Shown here: in pieces, positions 17,356 to 27,435 of the stretch | How the letters are laid out: every line of letters begins with the position of its first letter | Numbering within the stretch: position 1 is the first letter of the stretch | Made by a program: the position numbers and the translations under genes | Source of the DNA: Actinomycetota bacterium | Lineage (GTDB): Bacteria; Actinomycetota; Thermoleophilia; Gaiellales; Gaiellaceae | NCBI GenBank assembly: GCA_005883965.1 | Contig: VAWL01000070.1 | Span: forward strand, 1 to 34,343 | Direction: 5' to 3' | DNA length: 34,343 bases | Notes under the pieces: model-generated | Seen by the model: only the letters and a program-made list of their open reading frames with translations | Databases searched by the model: none | Told to the model about the DNA's origin: nothing

Positions 17356-19713
17356 CTAAGGGGAAGCGATGAAGGCGTCGTCCGCGTAGAAGACAGCGCC
17401 GGGCGCAGCTTTCGCGACGTAGACGTTGAAATCCAGCGTGGAGGCACCGGGCGCAACAACGGTGTGCGTCACGGAGACTTGTTGCCACGACGTCGTCAGG
17501 GCCACCTGTGCGCTCGTCGTCCCCACCAACGTCGAACCATTGTACTCCCGGAACCTGAGCGTGATTATCGCGCCGGGCGTGTCCGCGCGAACCCAGATGC
17601 CGCCTACATAATTGCCCGGCAGCGTCGTCTTCACCCAGTTCGGAGAGTCGTTGAGGTCGGCTGCACTCGCCGTCGTACCGGTGTTCGTGAGCTGAGCAGC
17701 CCAGCCGCCAGAGTGGCTCCCCGCTACTCGTGTGAGGACGATGTTCGCGCCCGAGCCGGAGGTGTTCCAACCGGACAGATCCGTCTCGAAGCCCGGGTTT
17801 TTCACCAGGTTGGCCGCAGCACTGACGGTGACCTGAGAGCTCGCGCTCGACGACTGCCCGGCCGTATCCGTCACCGTCACGGTGACGGTGTAGGTGCCCG
17901 CCGCTGGGTAGCTGTGGTCGGCGCTCGCTCCTGCCTGGGGGCCGACCGTTGCCGAACCGTCGCCGAAGTCGAAGCTGTAGCTGGCGATCGGCGTGGCGTC
18001 AGTGTCGCTGGACCCGGATGCATCGGCAGTGACCTCAAGTGGCGCAGGGCCCGAGGAGGGACTGACCGTCAGCGCCGCATTTGGCGGCGAGTCGATCGTT
18101 GCGGCGCTGACGGTGGCTTGCGAGCTGGCGCTCGACGACTGGCCGGCCGTGTCCGTCACCGTAACCGTGACGGTGTAGGTGCCCGCTGCTGGGTAGCTGT
18201 GGTCGGCGCTCGCTCCTGCCTGCGGGCCGACCGTCGCCGAGCCGTCGCCGAAGTCGAAGCTGTAGCTGGCGATCGGCGTGGCGTCGGTGTCGCTCGACCC
18301 GGATGCATCGGCCGTGACCGTAAGCGGCGCAGGGCCCGAGGAGGGACTGACCGTCAGCGACGCGGACGGGGGCGCGTCGAGGGTGCTCGGCTGGAACTCG
18401 AATGCACCGGCATCGTCATAGGTGCGAGGGCCGGCACCCGTGTTTGGCGTAGCAGGGTCGTCGATCCGAGGAAGATCCTCGGCGTCCAGGGCGGGCTGCC
18501 CGCTCGTACCTGAATCTGCGTAATCGATCGCGGGGGAGCCGGCGACGAGGTGGAAGTCACGCGCGCCGATGTCGCGCCACTTCGGGTCGGCGTCGAGGCC
18601 GTGGCTCATCTGCCCGCTTGTGGCCTGGTAGGCGGCCAACGTGGTGTAGCTGACCGAGTTCCAGATCAAGAGCGTGTCCGGTGTCGTCAGGTGGACGACG
18701 TTGTAATCCACTGTCGTACCAGCCGTGGACCCGCTCTCGACGCGGATGTCACTGTGTGTCCGCGGACTCCTGATTCCGTTGTCGACGCTGATGTTGTTCA
18801 TGATCGTGCCGCCTGTTGAATTGCCCTCGAGGTTGATCCCGGCGGTCACGTTCTTGTAGACGGTGTTGCCGATGATTCGCTGGCCGGTGGTGCGCAAGTC
18901 GTCGATTCCGTGGTCGCCGTTGTTGTACGAAACATTGTTGTAAATCAGGGTGTCGTTCGCGCCTGAATACGACTCAATGCCGGAGTCCTCGTTGTCGTGC
19001 GTGATGTTGTTGTCGACGACGTTCGCGGTCGACTCATAGATGCGGATGCCCGGCGCCGCACGCTCGAACCCGCGGGCGTTCCTGAACGTTTCGTTTCCCC
19101 GCACCTCGTTTCGCGTTCCACCGACCACCATGATTCCGGCATAGCTGTTGTCGTGGCTCTTGTTCCCCACTATCAAGGAATCGGTTGAGTTGTTGAGCCG
19201 GATTCCTGCGCGGGTCATGCCGCTCGTCTGGAAGCCGGCGTAGCTCACGTTGTTGTTCGAGATCGTGATGGACGACGAGCTCGACACGGTGATTCCGTAG
19301 TCAGGGGTATTCGTCACCGTGAACCCGTCGACCGTGATCCAGCTCCGGCCGGAGATCACGAACCCGTTCGTTCCCCCCGTCACCGTTACGGTCGCGCCGG
19401 GCGCGGCCCTGAGAGCGATCGGCGCAGTCGGGGTCCCGGACTTCGAGATCGTCACCTTCTCGGAGTACGTACCCCCTGCTACCTGCACCGTCTGCCCCGG
19501 GGCGACTTTCGCAACGGCCGCGCCGATCGTGCAGAACGGTGCGGCTTGCGCGCCGCTCCCAAAGTCCGAGCAGCTGGGACTCGCACCGTCGACGTAGAGC
19601 GTCGTCGGAGACCCGCCGAGCGCGGGCGAAATCGAGGTCAGGACCAGCGCAACTGCCACAGCGCAGAGTCCGAGCGCTGCCGACCGCGGGCGAGGACGAA
19701 ATCGACGCAGCAT
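17356..19713 (-). CDS. Secreted right-handed beta-helix protein with two PKD domains and C-terminal carbohydrate-binding-like domain
   Basis: Signal peptide; 'DGASPSCSDFGSGAQAAPFCTIGAAVAKVAPGQTVQVAGGTYSE' pectate-lyase-like start, parallel beta-helix NNxVxxN repeats, two 'SYSFDFGDGSATVGPQAGASADHSYPAAGTYTVTVTVTDTAGQ' PKD domains, 'NLVKNPGFETDLSGWNTSG' CBM-like domain. Confidence 0.87.
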   Translation of the reverse strand: MLRRFRPRPRSAALGLCAVAVALVLTSISPALGGSPTTLYVDGASPSCSDFGSGAQAAPFCTIGAAVAKVAPGQTVQVAGGTYSEKVTISKSGTPTAPIALRAAPGATVTVTGGTNGFVISGRSWITVDGFTVTNTPDYGITVSSSSSITISNNNVSYAGFQTSGMTRAGIRLNNSTDSLIVGNKSHDNSYAGIMVVGGTRNEVRGNETFRNARGFERAAPGIRIYESTANVVDNNITHDNEDSGIESYSGANDTLIYNNVSYNNGDHGIDDLRTTGQRIIGNTVYKNVTAGINLEGNSTGGTIMNNISVDNGIRSPRTHSDIRVESGSTAGTTVDYNVVHLTTPDTLLIWNSVSYTTLAAYQATSGQMSHGLDADPKWRDIGARDFHLVAGSPAIDYADSGTSGQPALDAEDLPRIDDPATPNTGAGPRTYDDAGAFEFQPSTLDAPPSASLTVSPSSGPAPLTVTADASGSSDTDATPIASYSFDFGDGSATVGPQAGASADHSYPAAGTYTVTVTVTDTAGQSSSASSQATVSAATIDSPPNAALTVSPSSGPAPLEVTADASGSSDTDATPIASYSFDFGDGSATVGPQAGASADHSYPAAGTYTVTVTVTDTAGQSSSASSQVTVSAAANLVKNPGFETDLSGWNTSGSGANIVLTRVAGSHSGGWAAQLTNTGTTASAADLNDSPNWVKTTLPGNYVGGIWVRADTPGAIITLRFREYNGSTLVGTTSAQVALTTSWQQVSVTHTVVAPGASTLDFNVYVAKAAPGAVFYADDAFIASP
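17822..18360 (-). repeat. Near-identical tandem duplication encoding two PKD domains, period 285 bp
   Basis: Copy A starts at 17822 and copy B at 18107; encoded domains differ by only a few residues. Confidence 0.8.
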
Positions 19714-19873
19714 GGGCGGCCTTCATTGTCGAACATCGCCCCCACGGCGTGACCTCCACGTTCGGGGGGTCTTCCACCAAGCCCATTGACACTCTCGGCG
19801 GAGCGGCCGACCATGCACGCACCCTCAATGCGGCCGGGGAGAGAGCCGGGAAGAGGGAGAGAGAGGGGGTTCT

Positions 19874-20605
19874 GTGATTGCCATTTGGCCCACGGCGCCG
19901 CGCGCGCAAAGCGTGAACGCGAGCCGCTTGATCGACATCGCCGTCGCCGGCGCGTTCTTGCTCGTCTTAATGCCTCTCTTGCTCGTTATCGCCGCCGCAA
20001 TTCGGATCGACAGTCGGGGGCCGATTTTTTTCCGCTGTCGCAGGGTCGGTTTTCGCGGCGCCGAGCTGCAGATGCTGAAGTTTCGGAAGATGCGCGACGG
20101 CGCCCCCGGCGACGCCGTGACGCTCAGCACCGATGAGCGGTTTACCTCAGTTGGGCGCGTTCTCGCCAGGACGAAGCTCGATGAGCTACCCCAGCTATGG
20201 AACGTCCTCAAGGGCGAGATGACGCTCGTCGGCCCACGGCCGGAAGATCCACAATTCGTCGCGCTCCGCAGCGACGACTACGCAACGCTTCTGACGGTGA
20301 AGCCGGGAGTGACCGGCTTCTGTCAGCTCGCCTTCGCCAAGGAGGGCGACGTCCTCGACCGCGAGGACCGGGTCCGGGACTACGTCGAACGGCTGTTTCC
20401 GCAGAAGGTGGCGCTCGACCTGCTGTACGTCAACCGGCGCTCGCTGCTGCTCGATCTCCGCATTCTCGCCTGGACGTCAGCGGCCGTGGTTGGAAGGCGC
20501 GACATCGCCGTGGACCGAAGCACCGGCGCGCTGGGAGTTCGGGAACCACGCGGCGAGAAGGCGGCCGTTTCAGTGCCTGCCAGAGGGGTTGGACTGGAGC
20601 AGTGA
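19874..20605 (+). CDS. Bacterial sugar transferase (initiating polyprenyl-phosphate phosphoglycosyltransferase, small monotopic type)
   Basis: 'RLIDIAVAGAFLLVLMPLLLVIAAAIRIDSRGPIFFRCRRVGFRGAELQMLKFRKM...LARTKLDELPQLWNVLKGEMTLVGPRPEDP...KPGVTGFCQL' hallmark motifs. Confidence 0.93.
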   Translation: MIAIWPTAPRAQSVNASRLIDIAVAGAFLLVLMPLLLVIAAAIRIDSRGPIFFRCRRVGFRGAELQMLKFRKMRDGAPGDAVTLSTDERFTSVGRVLARTKLDELPQLWNVLKGEMTLVGPRPEDPQFVALRSDDYATLLTVKPGVTGFCQLAFAKEGDVLDREDRVRDYVERLFPQKVALDLLYVNRRSLLLDLRILAWTSAAVVGRRDIAVDRSTGALGVREPRGEKAAVSVPARGVGLEQ

Positions 20606-21414
20606 CCGAGGGGGTTTTGGACCTTCGCGAAGACCTCGCCGCCCGGGCACGCCGACGACGCCCCCTGAAGGCGGTAGTCCTCGCGGGCGGAATGGGCACT
20701 CGTCTCGCTCCGTACACGTCGGTGCTACCCAAGCCGTTGATGCCGATCGGCGACCGCTCGATTCTCGAGCTGGTTCTCGGGCAGTTCGCCGCCTGCGGGA
20801 TCACCGACGTCACCCTCTGCGTCGGGCACCTCTCGCACCTGATCGAAGCCGTGCTCGACAACCGCCCCGAAGACGGTGTCGAGATCAAATTCGTGCGCGA
20901 GGACGAGCCTCTCGGCACGGCGGCGCCGCTAAGACTCGTCGATGGGTTGGACCGGACCTTCGTCGCGATGAACGGAGACGTCCTGACGACGCTCCCCTAC
21001 GACGGGTTCCTTCGGCACCACCGACGCAACCGCAACATCGTGACGATCGCGACGCGAGAGCGCACTACGCAGATCGACTATGGCGTCCTCTACCTCTGCG
21101 GGAATGGCCGGCGGAATCAGGTCGCGTCTTACGACGAGAAGCCGCAGATGACCGCGACCGTGAGCATGGGCATCTATGCCATTGAACCGGCGGCCCTGGC
21201 CTACATCCCCCGGAGAGGCCGCTTCGACTTCCCGGATCTCGTGAAGGCCCTTCTGCGGGCGGGAGAGAAGGTCGGCGTCTATCGCCACGACGGGCTCTGG
21301 TTCGATATCGGCCGGCCAGACGACTACGAAGAGGCCGTCGCGGCCTGGGTCGAGATGCCGACGCCTTCGTTGGCGGTAAGGGCCGTTTCCTCCGCGGCAT
21401 CACAGGGAGCCTGA
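20602..21414 (+). CDS. NDP-sugar nucleotidyltransferase
   Basis: 'LKAVVLAGGMGTRLAPYTSVLPKPLMPIGDRSILE', 'FVAMNGDVLT', 'WFDIGRPDDYEEA'; GTGA overlap with upstream stop. Confidence 0.92.
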   Translation: MTEGVLDLREDLAARARRRRPLKAVVLAGGMGTRLAPYTSVLPKPLMPIGDRSILELVLGQFAACGITDVTLCVGHLSHLIEAVLDNRPEDGVEIKFVREDEPLGTAAPLRLVDGLDRTFVAMNGDVLTTLPYDGFLRHHRRNRNIVTIATRERTTQIDYGVLYLCGNGRRNQVASYDEKPQMTATVSMGIYAIEPAALAYIPRRGRFDFPDLVKALLRAGEKVGVYRHDGLWFDIGRPDDYEEAVAAWVEMPTPSLAVRAVSSAASQGA

Positions 21415-21417
21415 ACC

Positions 21418-22629
21418 ATGGCGACCCGAAGCGTCGAGCCCAGTCTGCGAACGACTGCCCGGACGGTAGCCGCTCCGCGCGACGAACCCGCCTGGAGCGT
21501 GCCGCTTTCGGACGTCCTCGTGGACGAGGAGATCGAGGACGCCGTCGCACAAACTCTCCGCTCGGGCTGGTGGAGCTCGGGCCCACGGGTTGCTGAGCTC
21601 GAGCACGAGTTCGCTCGTTTCTCCGGGGCGCGACACGCGTTGGCGGTGGCCAACGGCACGGCGGCGCTACACCTCGCGCTGCTCGCTTCTGGCTGCGGCG
21701 CGCAAGATGAGGTGCTCGTGCCCTCGCTCAACTTCGTAGCGGCGGCGAACACGATCGTTCATACGGGCGCTACGCCCGTGTTCTGCGACATCTGCGGCGG
21801 AGACGACCTCAACGTCAGCCCCGAGGATCTCGAGGCTGCGATCGGTCCTCGGACGCGTGCAGTCGTCGTTATGCACTACGGCGGACACCCGTGTCGAATG
21901 GACGCGATCCTCGAGCTCGCAGCGGAGCACGAGCTTGCCGTCATCGAGGATGCGGCGCACGGGCCGGGAGCACGGTGGGGAGAGCAGATGTGCGGGACGA
22001 TCGGCGACGTCGGCTGCTTTAGCTTCTTCTCGAACAAGAACCTGCCGATTGGCGAGGGCGGAATGGTCGTCACCGATGACGACGCACTCGCGGAGAGGGC
22101 GCGCCTGCTGCGTTCGCACGGGATGACCACGCTCACGTGGGATCGGCACCGCGGGCACGCTTCGAGCTACGAGGTCGTCATGGCAGGCTTCAACTACCGA
22201 CTGGACGAGCTCCGCGCGACGATCGCGCTTGTGCAGCTCGGGCGCCTCGAGCGGCAGAACGCGGAGCGCGCCCGGATCGTCGACCTCTACCGGGCCGCAC
22301 TCGACGGAACGAACGGCCTGTCCATGCCGTTCGCACCGCGCACCGACGTCACGTCCGCTCATCACCTGGCCGTGGTACTGCTGCCAGAGGGTTGCGAGCG
22401 GGCGCGGTTCCGGGGTTCACTCATGGAGCGGGGAATCCAGACGAGCGTCCATTACCCACCGATTCACCGCTTCCGGGCCTATCGGGAGTTCGCGACACGT
22501 CGGGTGCTGCCACGCACAGAAGCCGTCGCCGAACGGCTCGTGACCCTTCCGCTCTTCCCACACATGTCGAGCGACCAAGTGTGGGCGGTGACCGACGCGG
22601 TGGCGTCTGCGACTGAAAGCGTGACATGA
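21418..22629 (+). CDS. DegT/DnrJ/EryC1/StrS-family PLP aminotransferase
   Basis: 'SGWWSSGPRVAELEHEFARFSGARHALAVANGTAALHLAL', 'VIEDAAHGPGARW', PLP-lysine motif 'FSFFSNKNLPIGEGGMV'. Confidence 0.93.
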   Translation: MATRSVEPSLRTTARTVAAPRDEPAWSVPLSDVLVDEEIEDAVAQTLRSGWWSSGPRVAELEHEFARFSGARHALAVANGTAALHLALLASGCGAQDEVLVPSLNFVAAANTIVHTGATPVFCDICGGDDLNVSPEDLEAAIGPRTRAVVVMHYGGHPCRMDAILELAAEHELAVIEDAAHGPGARWGEQMCGTIGDVGCFSFFSNKNLPIGEGGMVVTDDDALAERARLLRSHGMTTLTWDRHRGHASSYEVVMAGFNYRLDELRATIALVQLGRLERQNAERARIVDLYRAALDGTNGLSMPFAPRTDVTSAHHLAVVLLPEGCERARFRGSLMERGIQTSVHYPPIHRFRAYREFATRRVLPRTEAVAERLVTLPLFPHMSSDQVWAVTDAVASATESVT

Positions 22630-23954
22630 GCTCCGTCGATCTCGCGGGAGCTAGGGGCCTGCTTCGCCCGGCCAAGCCGAGGGCGGCCCTGCGGCTGGGG
22701 GATCGCCTGAACGTGCTCGACCGGGCGCGCACGCCCGTCGTGTTCGCCGCGGCCGCGGTGGCACTGCTCCCGCTGCTCCGCCCGGGCGGCCCGGGAGCCA
22801 CGGCTCCAGTCGATCTCCTCATCGCATTCGCGCTCGCCGCCTGCGTCTTCTGGGGTGTCAACAGCGAGGAGCGGTGGCATTTCCCCTACGCCTTCGCGAT
22901 GTTTCTGTTCCTCGGGGGTGGAGTGGTTGGGGCTCTTGCCGGCCCGGTGCCTGTTGCCGGAATCACGGCACTGATCCAGGACGTGTTCTTGCTCACGTGG
23001 TGCTGGGCGGTCCTGAACATCTGCATCTCGACCAGCAACATGAGGATTCTCCTCCGAACCTGGGCCTACAGCTCGATCGTCTGGGCGAGCCTGCTCTTCC
23101 TAGGGCTCGCAACCGGAACGACCGCCCTCACAGGACGATCGTCCAACGAAGCCGGCAGGACGATGCTCACGTTCGGCAGTCCGAACGTGGCTGCGAACTA
23201 CCTGTTCATATCGGTGATGGTGATCTGGGCGACCGGTCACCCCCGGCGGCGGCTATTCCGGTTCGCCGGGTACGGCCTTCTTGTCGCCGCTCTCATTTCG
23301 ACCGGCTCCAACAGCGGCATCCTCTCGCTCCTGATCGGCGTCGCGATCGCCGCACTCCTCGGCGTCTATCGGCGAGCGGGCACGATCGCGACCGTTACGA
23401 CGCTCTGTTTTCTGTTGCTCGGCGGATACGCGGTCGCCGCCACCCTCAGCGTCAAGAGCATCCAGGACAGGGCTCACTACAGCCGCTATGCGTTCATTCG
23501 TGACGGCATCGGCCGCCAGGCGGAAAGCGTCGCTCAACGCGGCTCGATTCTGCACGAGAGCATCCACCTGTACCGAGTGGGAGGGCCGCTCGGCGCCGGC
23601 CCGGTTTCGACGAAAGCGCGGCTCCGAGCGGAGCAGGCCCCGTTCGTCAAGGAGGCGCACGACGACTACTTCGCCGCCCTGAACGAGCGAGGGGTGCTGG
23701 GCTTTCTGGGTCTCGCCCTTCTGCTCGGGGGCGTCATGCTCCGGGCCCTTTCCATTCTCAAGAAGCCCGTGGCGACACGCGAGCTTCCGATGGATCTCGT
23801 CCGACCAAACGCGATCGTCGGCGCGATCGCCGGAACACTGGTCGCAATGGCGCTTTCCGAGCTTCTCCACGATCGACACGTATGGGCACTCTTCGCATTC
23901 GTGGCGGCGTTGGCCCTCCGGCGGAGGCAATGGCACAGCTCAGAACCTTCGTAA
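22626..23954 (+). CDS. O-antigen ligase/polymerase-like multi-TM protein (Wzy-like)
   Basis: About 10-12 hydrophobic segments, a large loop, 'HDDYFAALNERGVLGFLGLALLLGG' typical of Wzy/WaaL proteins; ATGA overlap with the aminotransferase gene. Confidence 0.8.
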   Translation: MSSVDLAGARGLLRPAKPRAALRLGDRLNVLDRARTPVVFAAAAVALLPLLRPGGPGATAPVDLLIAFALAACVFWGVNSEERWHFPYAFAMFLFLGGGVVGALAGPVPVAGITALIQDVFLLTWCWAVLNICISTSNMRILLRTWAYSSIVWASLLFLGLATGTTALTGRSSNEAGRTMLTFGSPNVAANYLFISVMVIWATGHPRRRLFRFAGYGLLVAALISTGSNSGILSLLIGVAIAALLGVYRRAGTIATVTTLCFLLLGGYAVAATLSVKSIQDRAHYSRYAFIRDGIGRQAESVAQRGSILHESIHLYRVGGPLGAGPVSTKARLRAEQAPFVKEAHDDYFAALNERGVLGFLGLALLLGGVMLRALSILKKPVATRELPMDLVRPNAIVGAIAGTLVAMALSELLHDRHVWALFAFVAALALRRRQWHSSEPS

Positions 23955-25231
23955 GGCGTCGCAATAGCGTCCTCGGCGCGAACATCGCGGCCCGGATCGC
24001 CGCGCTCGTCTCGTTGTCGGTCGCAACACTGTTGGTCGCACGGACCACCGGCCCGGCAGGCGTCGGGGTCTACGCGCTTCTGCGGGTGCTTCCAGGCTTA
24101 GCCGGGGTGGTTCTCTCCGCAGGTTTGCCAGGCGCCACGACCTACTTCCTGGCCGGGCCGGAGCGAGAGAACAAAAGGCTGCCTATGACGCTGGTCGCGA
24201 TGGCCCTCGCCGGCGGCTTGCTGGGAACGGGGCTCTGGGCGCTCGGGGCGCCGCTACTGCATGCCACGCTTTTCCCGCGGCTTTCGCTCCCCCTCATCCT
24301 CCTCGCCGGTGTCACCGTCCTGACACAGCTCATCGTCGCGACCGCGAAGTCGTGTTCGCAGGGGACGGACGACCTCCCCGGGGCGAACCGGGTCATCGTC
24401 AACGAGGAGTTCATGTTCCTACCCGCCTACGGGGCGCTATGGGGCCTCGGTGTGCACGGCTATGCGGCTTCGATCTGGGGTCTTCTCTTTGCGGACGTCG
24501 TCACTGCCGTCTTCGGCACGGGACGCCTTGCCAGGAGAGGGTTCTTCCGCGAGGCCGCTCGACCCTCCATCGACCTTGCAAGGCGCATCGCCGGCTACGG
24601 TCTGCGCGCCCAGGTCGGAGGCATTCTGACTCTCCTGAACCTGAGGCTGGACTTTCTTCTGATCAGCGTGTTGACGGGGCCGGCAGTGCTCGGTGTGTAC
24701 GCAGTGGCCTCGAAGTTCGCAGAGCTCGTGAAGATCCCCCCACTGGCGCTGACCTACGTTCTGTACCCCAAGTACGCGCGGGACGACCAGCAGACCGCTG
24801 CCGCGAAGGCTCGCAAGCTGCTCCCCAGAGCTGGGTTGCTCGCGGCAGGAGCCATCGTCCCTGTCTGGTTCGCCGCGACGCTGCTGATTCCGGCGCTCTA
24901 CGGGTCTGACTTCAAGGGCGCGATCACTCCCGCTCACATAATCCTGGTTGGGCTTGCGCCCCAAGGGATCGCCGCGGTGATCACCGCCTTCCTGTATGGC
25001 GTTGGGCGACCCGGCTTGAACTCGTTGGGGATGGCCGTCGGACTGGCCGCGACGGTCGTCCTCGATCTCCTGCTGATTCCGCGTTTCGGAGCGGTTGGCG
25101 CGGCAAGCGCCTCCGCCGTTGCCTACGCGTCGAGCACGCTTGCTCTGGTTTGGCTCTTTGGCTGGGTCAACCGGCCGACGCGCACGGCTGCCTGGCGAGA
25201 TGGGAAGAGCCTCTCGGGAGCGGACGCGTGA
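23930..25231 (+). CDS. Polysaccharide flippase (Wzx/MATE-like)
   Basis: 'NSVLGANIAARIAALVSLSVATLLVARTTGPAGVGVYALLR...GLPGATTYFLAG', multi-TM throughout; overlaps the wzy-like gene. Confidence 0.87.
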   Translation: MAQLRTFVRRRNSVLGANIAARIAALVSLSVATLLVARTTGPAGVGVYALLRVLPGLAGVVLSAGLPGATTYFLAGPERENKRLPMTLVAMALAGGLLGTGLWALGAPLLHATLFPRLSLPLILLAGVTVLTQLIVATAKSCSQGTDDLPGANRVIVNEEFMFLPAYGALWGLGVHGYAASIWGLLFADVVTAVFGTGRLARRGFFREAARPSIDLARRIAGYGLRAQVGGILTLLNLRLDFLLISVLTGPAVLGVYAVASKFAELVKIPPLALTYVLYPKYARDDQQTAAAKARKLLPRAGLLAAGAIVPVWFAATLLIPALYGSDFKGAITPAHIILVGLAPQGIAAVITAFLYGVGRPGLNSLGMAVGLAATVVLDLLLIPRFGAVGAASASAVAYASSTLALVWLFGWVNRPTRTAAWRDGKSLSGADA

Positions 25232-26217
25232 GCGGCGCGGTTCGAAGCCTCGTCACCGGCGCAGCCGGCTTCATCGGGTCTCACCTAGCCGAGACGCTTC
25301 GTTCTCGAGGAGATGATGTCGTTGCGATTGATTCGTTCACGGACTACTACGATCCGGATCGGAAGCGCGAGAATGCTCGAGGCCTCGACGTGCTCGATTT
25401 CGATCTCGAGACGGGTGACCTCGACGTACTGATCGGAACGGTCGACCGCGTCTTCCATCTCGCGGGTCAACCCGGTGTCAGAGCGAGCTTCGGCGCGGGC
25501 TTCGAGCTCTACACCCGGCGCAATGTTCTGGCCACGACACGACTGTTCGAAGCCGCCGCGCGCCACGGCGTTCGTGTGACTTACGCGTCTTCGTCCTCGA
25601 TTTACGGTGACGCTGAGTCCTATCCGACACCGGAGGACGTGCAGCCTCGACCGATCTCGCCGTACGGCATCACGAAGCTGTGCTGCGAGCACCTCGCGTA
25701 CGCGTACGCTCGTACGGGCCTCGATGCCGTCGGACTTCGGTACTTCACCGTTTACGGCCCGCGACAGCGTCCCGACATGGCGTTTACGACGATGCTCGAA
25801 GCGCTCGCCTCCGGAAGCGCGTTTCCCCTCTATGGGGACGGGTCCGCCTCGCGCAGTTTCACCTACGTCGACGATGCGGTATCCGGCACGATCGCAGCGA
25901 TGGAACGCGGCGGAGCCGGCTTGATCTACAACATTGGCGGCGGCGAGGAGGCGTCGATGATCGACGTCTTCGAGCTCGCCCGCCGCGTCTCCGGCCGAAC
26001 GCTGCGTATCGACCGCCTCAACGCCGTTGCCGGCGACGTGCGGCGCACGCGAGCCGACGGTACGCGAGCGTCTGCGCACCTCGGCTGGGTGGCGTCGACG
26101 CCACTTGCCGAGGGGCTCGCGGAGCATTGGAGATGGGTTGCCGAGCGGTTCGGGGTGCGACGGGCGCGCCGGTCGCCGTCCACCACGAGAGTGCCGCTGA
26201 CCGCCCACTCTCGTTGA
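25228..26217 (+). CDS. NAD-dependent epimerase/dehydratase (UDP-glucuronate/UDP-glucose 4-epimerase-like)
   Basis: 'RSLVTGAAGFIGSHLAETLRSRGDDVVAIDSFTDYYDPDRKREN', 'YASSSSIYGDAE', 'SPYGITKLCCEHL', 'GLRYFTVYGPRQRPDMAF'; GTGA overlap with flippase. Confidence 0.9.
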   Translation: MSGAVRSLVTGAAGFIGSHLAETLRSRGDDVVAIDSFTDYYDPDRKRENARGLDVLDFDLETGDLDVLIGTVDRVFHLAGQPGVRASFGAGFELYTRRNVLATTRLFEAAARHGVRVTYASSSSIYGDAESYPTPEDVQPRPISPYGITKLCCEHLAYAYARTGLDAVGLRYFTVYGPRQRPDMAFTTMLEALASGSAFPLYGDGSASRSFTYVDDAVSGTIAAMERGGAGLIYNIGGGEEASMIDVFELARRVSGRTLRIDRLNAVAGDVRRTRADGTRASAHLGWVASTPLAEGLAEHWRWVAERFGVRRARRSPSTTRVPLTAHSR

Positions 26218-27404
26218 TGTCGATGCGCGGCAAGAAGGACATCTGGCTCGTGGGCAGCGACGACATCCGGCTGCGGATTCCCTATGTCCTCGAGCTGCGC
26301 CGTCGCGGGTTTGACGTGACGATGGTGGGTTCCGAACCGCCCGATCCGTTTGGGGCGCACGAGATCCCGTACCACCGGTACTCGCTCTCGCGCGCGTTGG
26401 ACCCTCTCGCGGATTGGCGAGCCTATCGAGAGCTTCTCGCACTCTTCCGCGATCACCGGCCCTCGGTCGTGCACGCCTTCGACACCAAGCCCGGAATCCT
26501 CGCGTCGCTCGCCGCACGAAGGGCTGGTGTGCCGGTACGCCTCCGAACGCTGACCGGGATGGGATACGTGTTCTCGAGCTGCTCGCCCCTTGCCTTGCTT
26601 CTTCGCCCAGTCGACCACCTGATGCAGGCGGTCGCGTCGCGGGTTGCCTCTCTAACCATCTTCCAGAACCGCGACGACCAGGCTTACTTTCTCCGTCATA
26701 GGCTGGCGCGGGCGGACGCGTCCGAATTAGTGCCGGGCTCGGGCATCGATGTTGAGCTTCTGCGGAGCCAAAGGCCCTCAGCCGAGGCGCTCGCAGCTCT
26801 GCGCCGCGAGCTTGGTATCGACGGCGAGGTCGTAGTGACGATGGTCTCGCGCCTGGTGCGGACCAAGGGAGTCGCGGAGTACTGCGCCGCCGCGGGAGCC
26901 ATTCGGCGTGAGCGCCCGGACTGTACGTTCCTGCTCGTCGGACCGGTGAGCTCGGAGGGCTGGCAAGCAGTTCCGCAAAGCGAGGTCGAAGGGAACCCGA
27001 ACGTGCGTTGGCTCGGGCCACGGCCGGACGTTCCGGCTCTTCTTGCGATTAGCGATGTGTTTGCCCTTCCGACGTTCTACCGGGAAGGGATACCTCGGGT
27101 GCTGCTCGAGGCCGGGGCGATGGGGTTGCCGCTGATTACGACCGACATGCCGGGCTGCCGCGACGTCGTTCGAGACGGGTGGAACGGGATTCTCGTTCCG
27201 CCACGGAACGTGCGCGCTTTAACGGTCGGTTTGTTGGCTCTGCTCGATGCAAAACGAGACGCACTCAGGCAGATGGGAGCAAACAGCCGGACGCACGTCG
27301 AGCAGCACTTCACGCTCGACCTGATTACCGACGCCTACGCCGACATCTACCGGCGCGCTCTCTATCGCACGAGTGGCAGAGCGGCAATACCGGCCCTTCC
27401 GTAG
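26217..27404 (+). CDS. Glycosyltransferase family 4 protein
   Basis: 'KPGILASLAARRAGVPVRLRTLTGMGYVFS', 'VVTMVSRLVRTKGVAEYCAAAGAI', 'FALPTFYREGIPRVLLEAGAMGLPLITTDMPGCRDVVRDGWNGILVP'. Confidence 0.93.
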   Translation: MSMRGKKDIWLVGSDDIRLRIPYVLELRRRGFDVTMVGSEPPDPFGAHEIPYHRYSLSRALDPLADWRAYRELLALFRDHRPSVVHAFDTKPGILASLAARRAGVPVRLRTLTGMGYVFSSCSPLALLLRPVDHLMQAVASRVASLTIFQNRDDQAYFLRHRLARADASELVPGSGIDVELLRSQRPSAEALAALRRELGIDGEVVVTMVSRLVRTKGVAEYCAAAGAIRRERPDCTFLLVGPVSSEGWQAVPQSEVEGNPNVRWLGPRPDVPALLAISDVFALPTFYREGIPRVLLEAGAMGLPLITTDMPGCRDVVRDGWNGILVPPRNVRALTVGLLALLDAKRDALRQMGANSRTHVEQHFTLDLITDAYADIYRRALYRTSGRAAIPALP

Positions 27405-27435
27405 GCCGCCGCGCGGCGCCTTGACACGAGGCGGA

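Noticed and set aside
25285-27021. 578-aa minus-strand ORF
   Set aside because: Shadow of the epimerase and GT4 genes; low-complexity Arg/Ser composition, no recognisable motifs.
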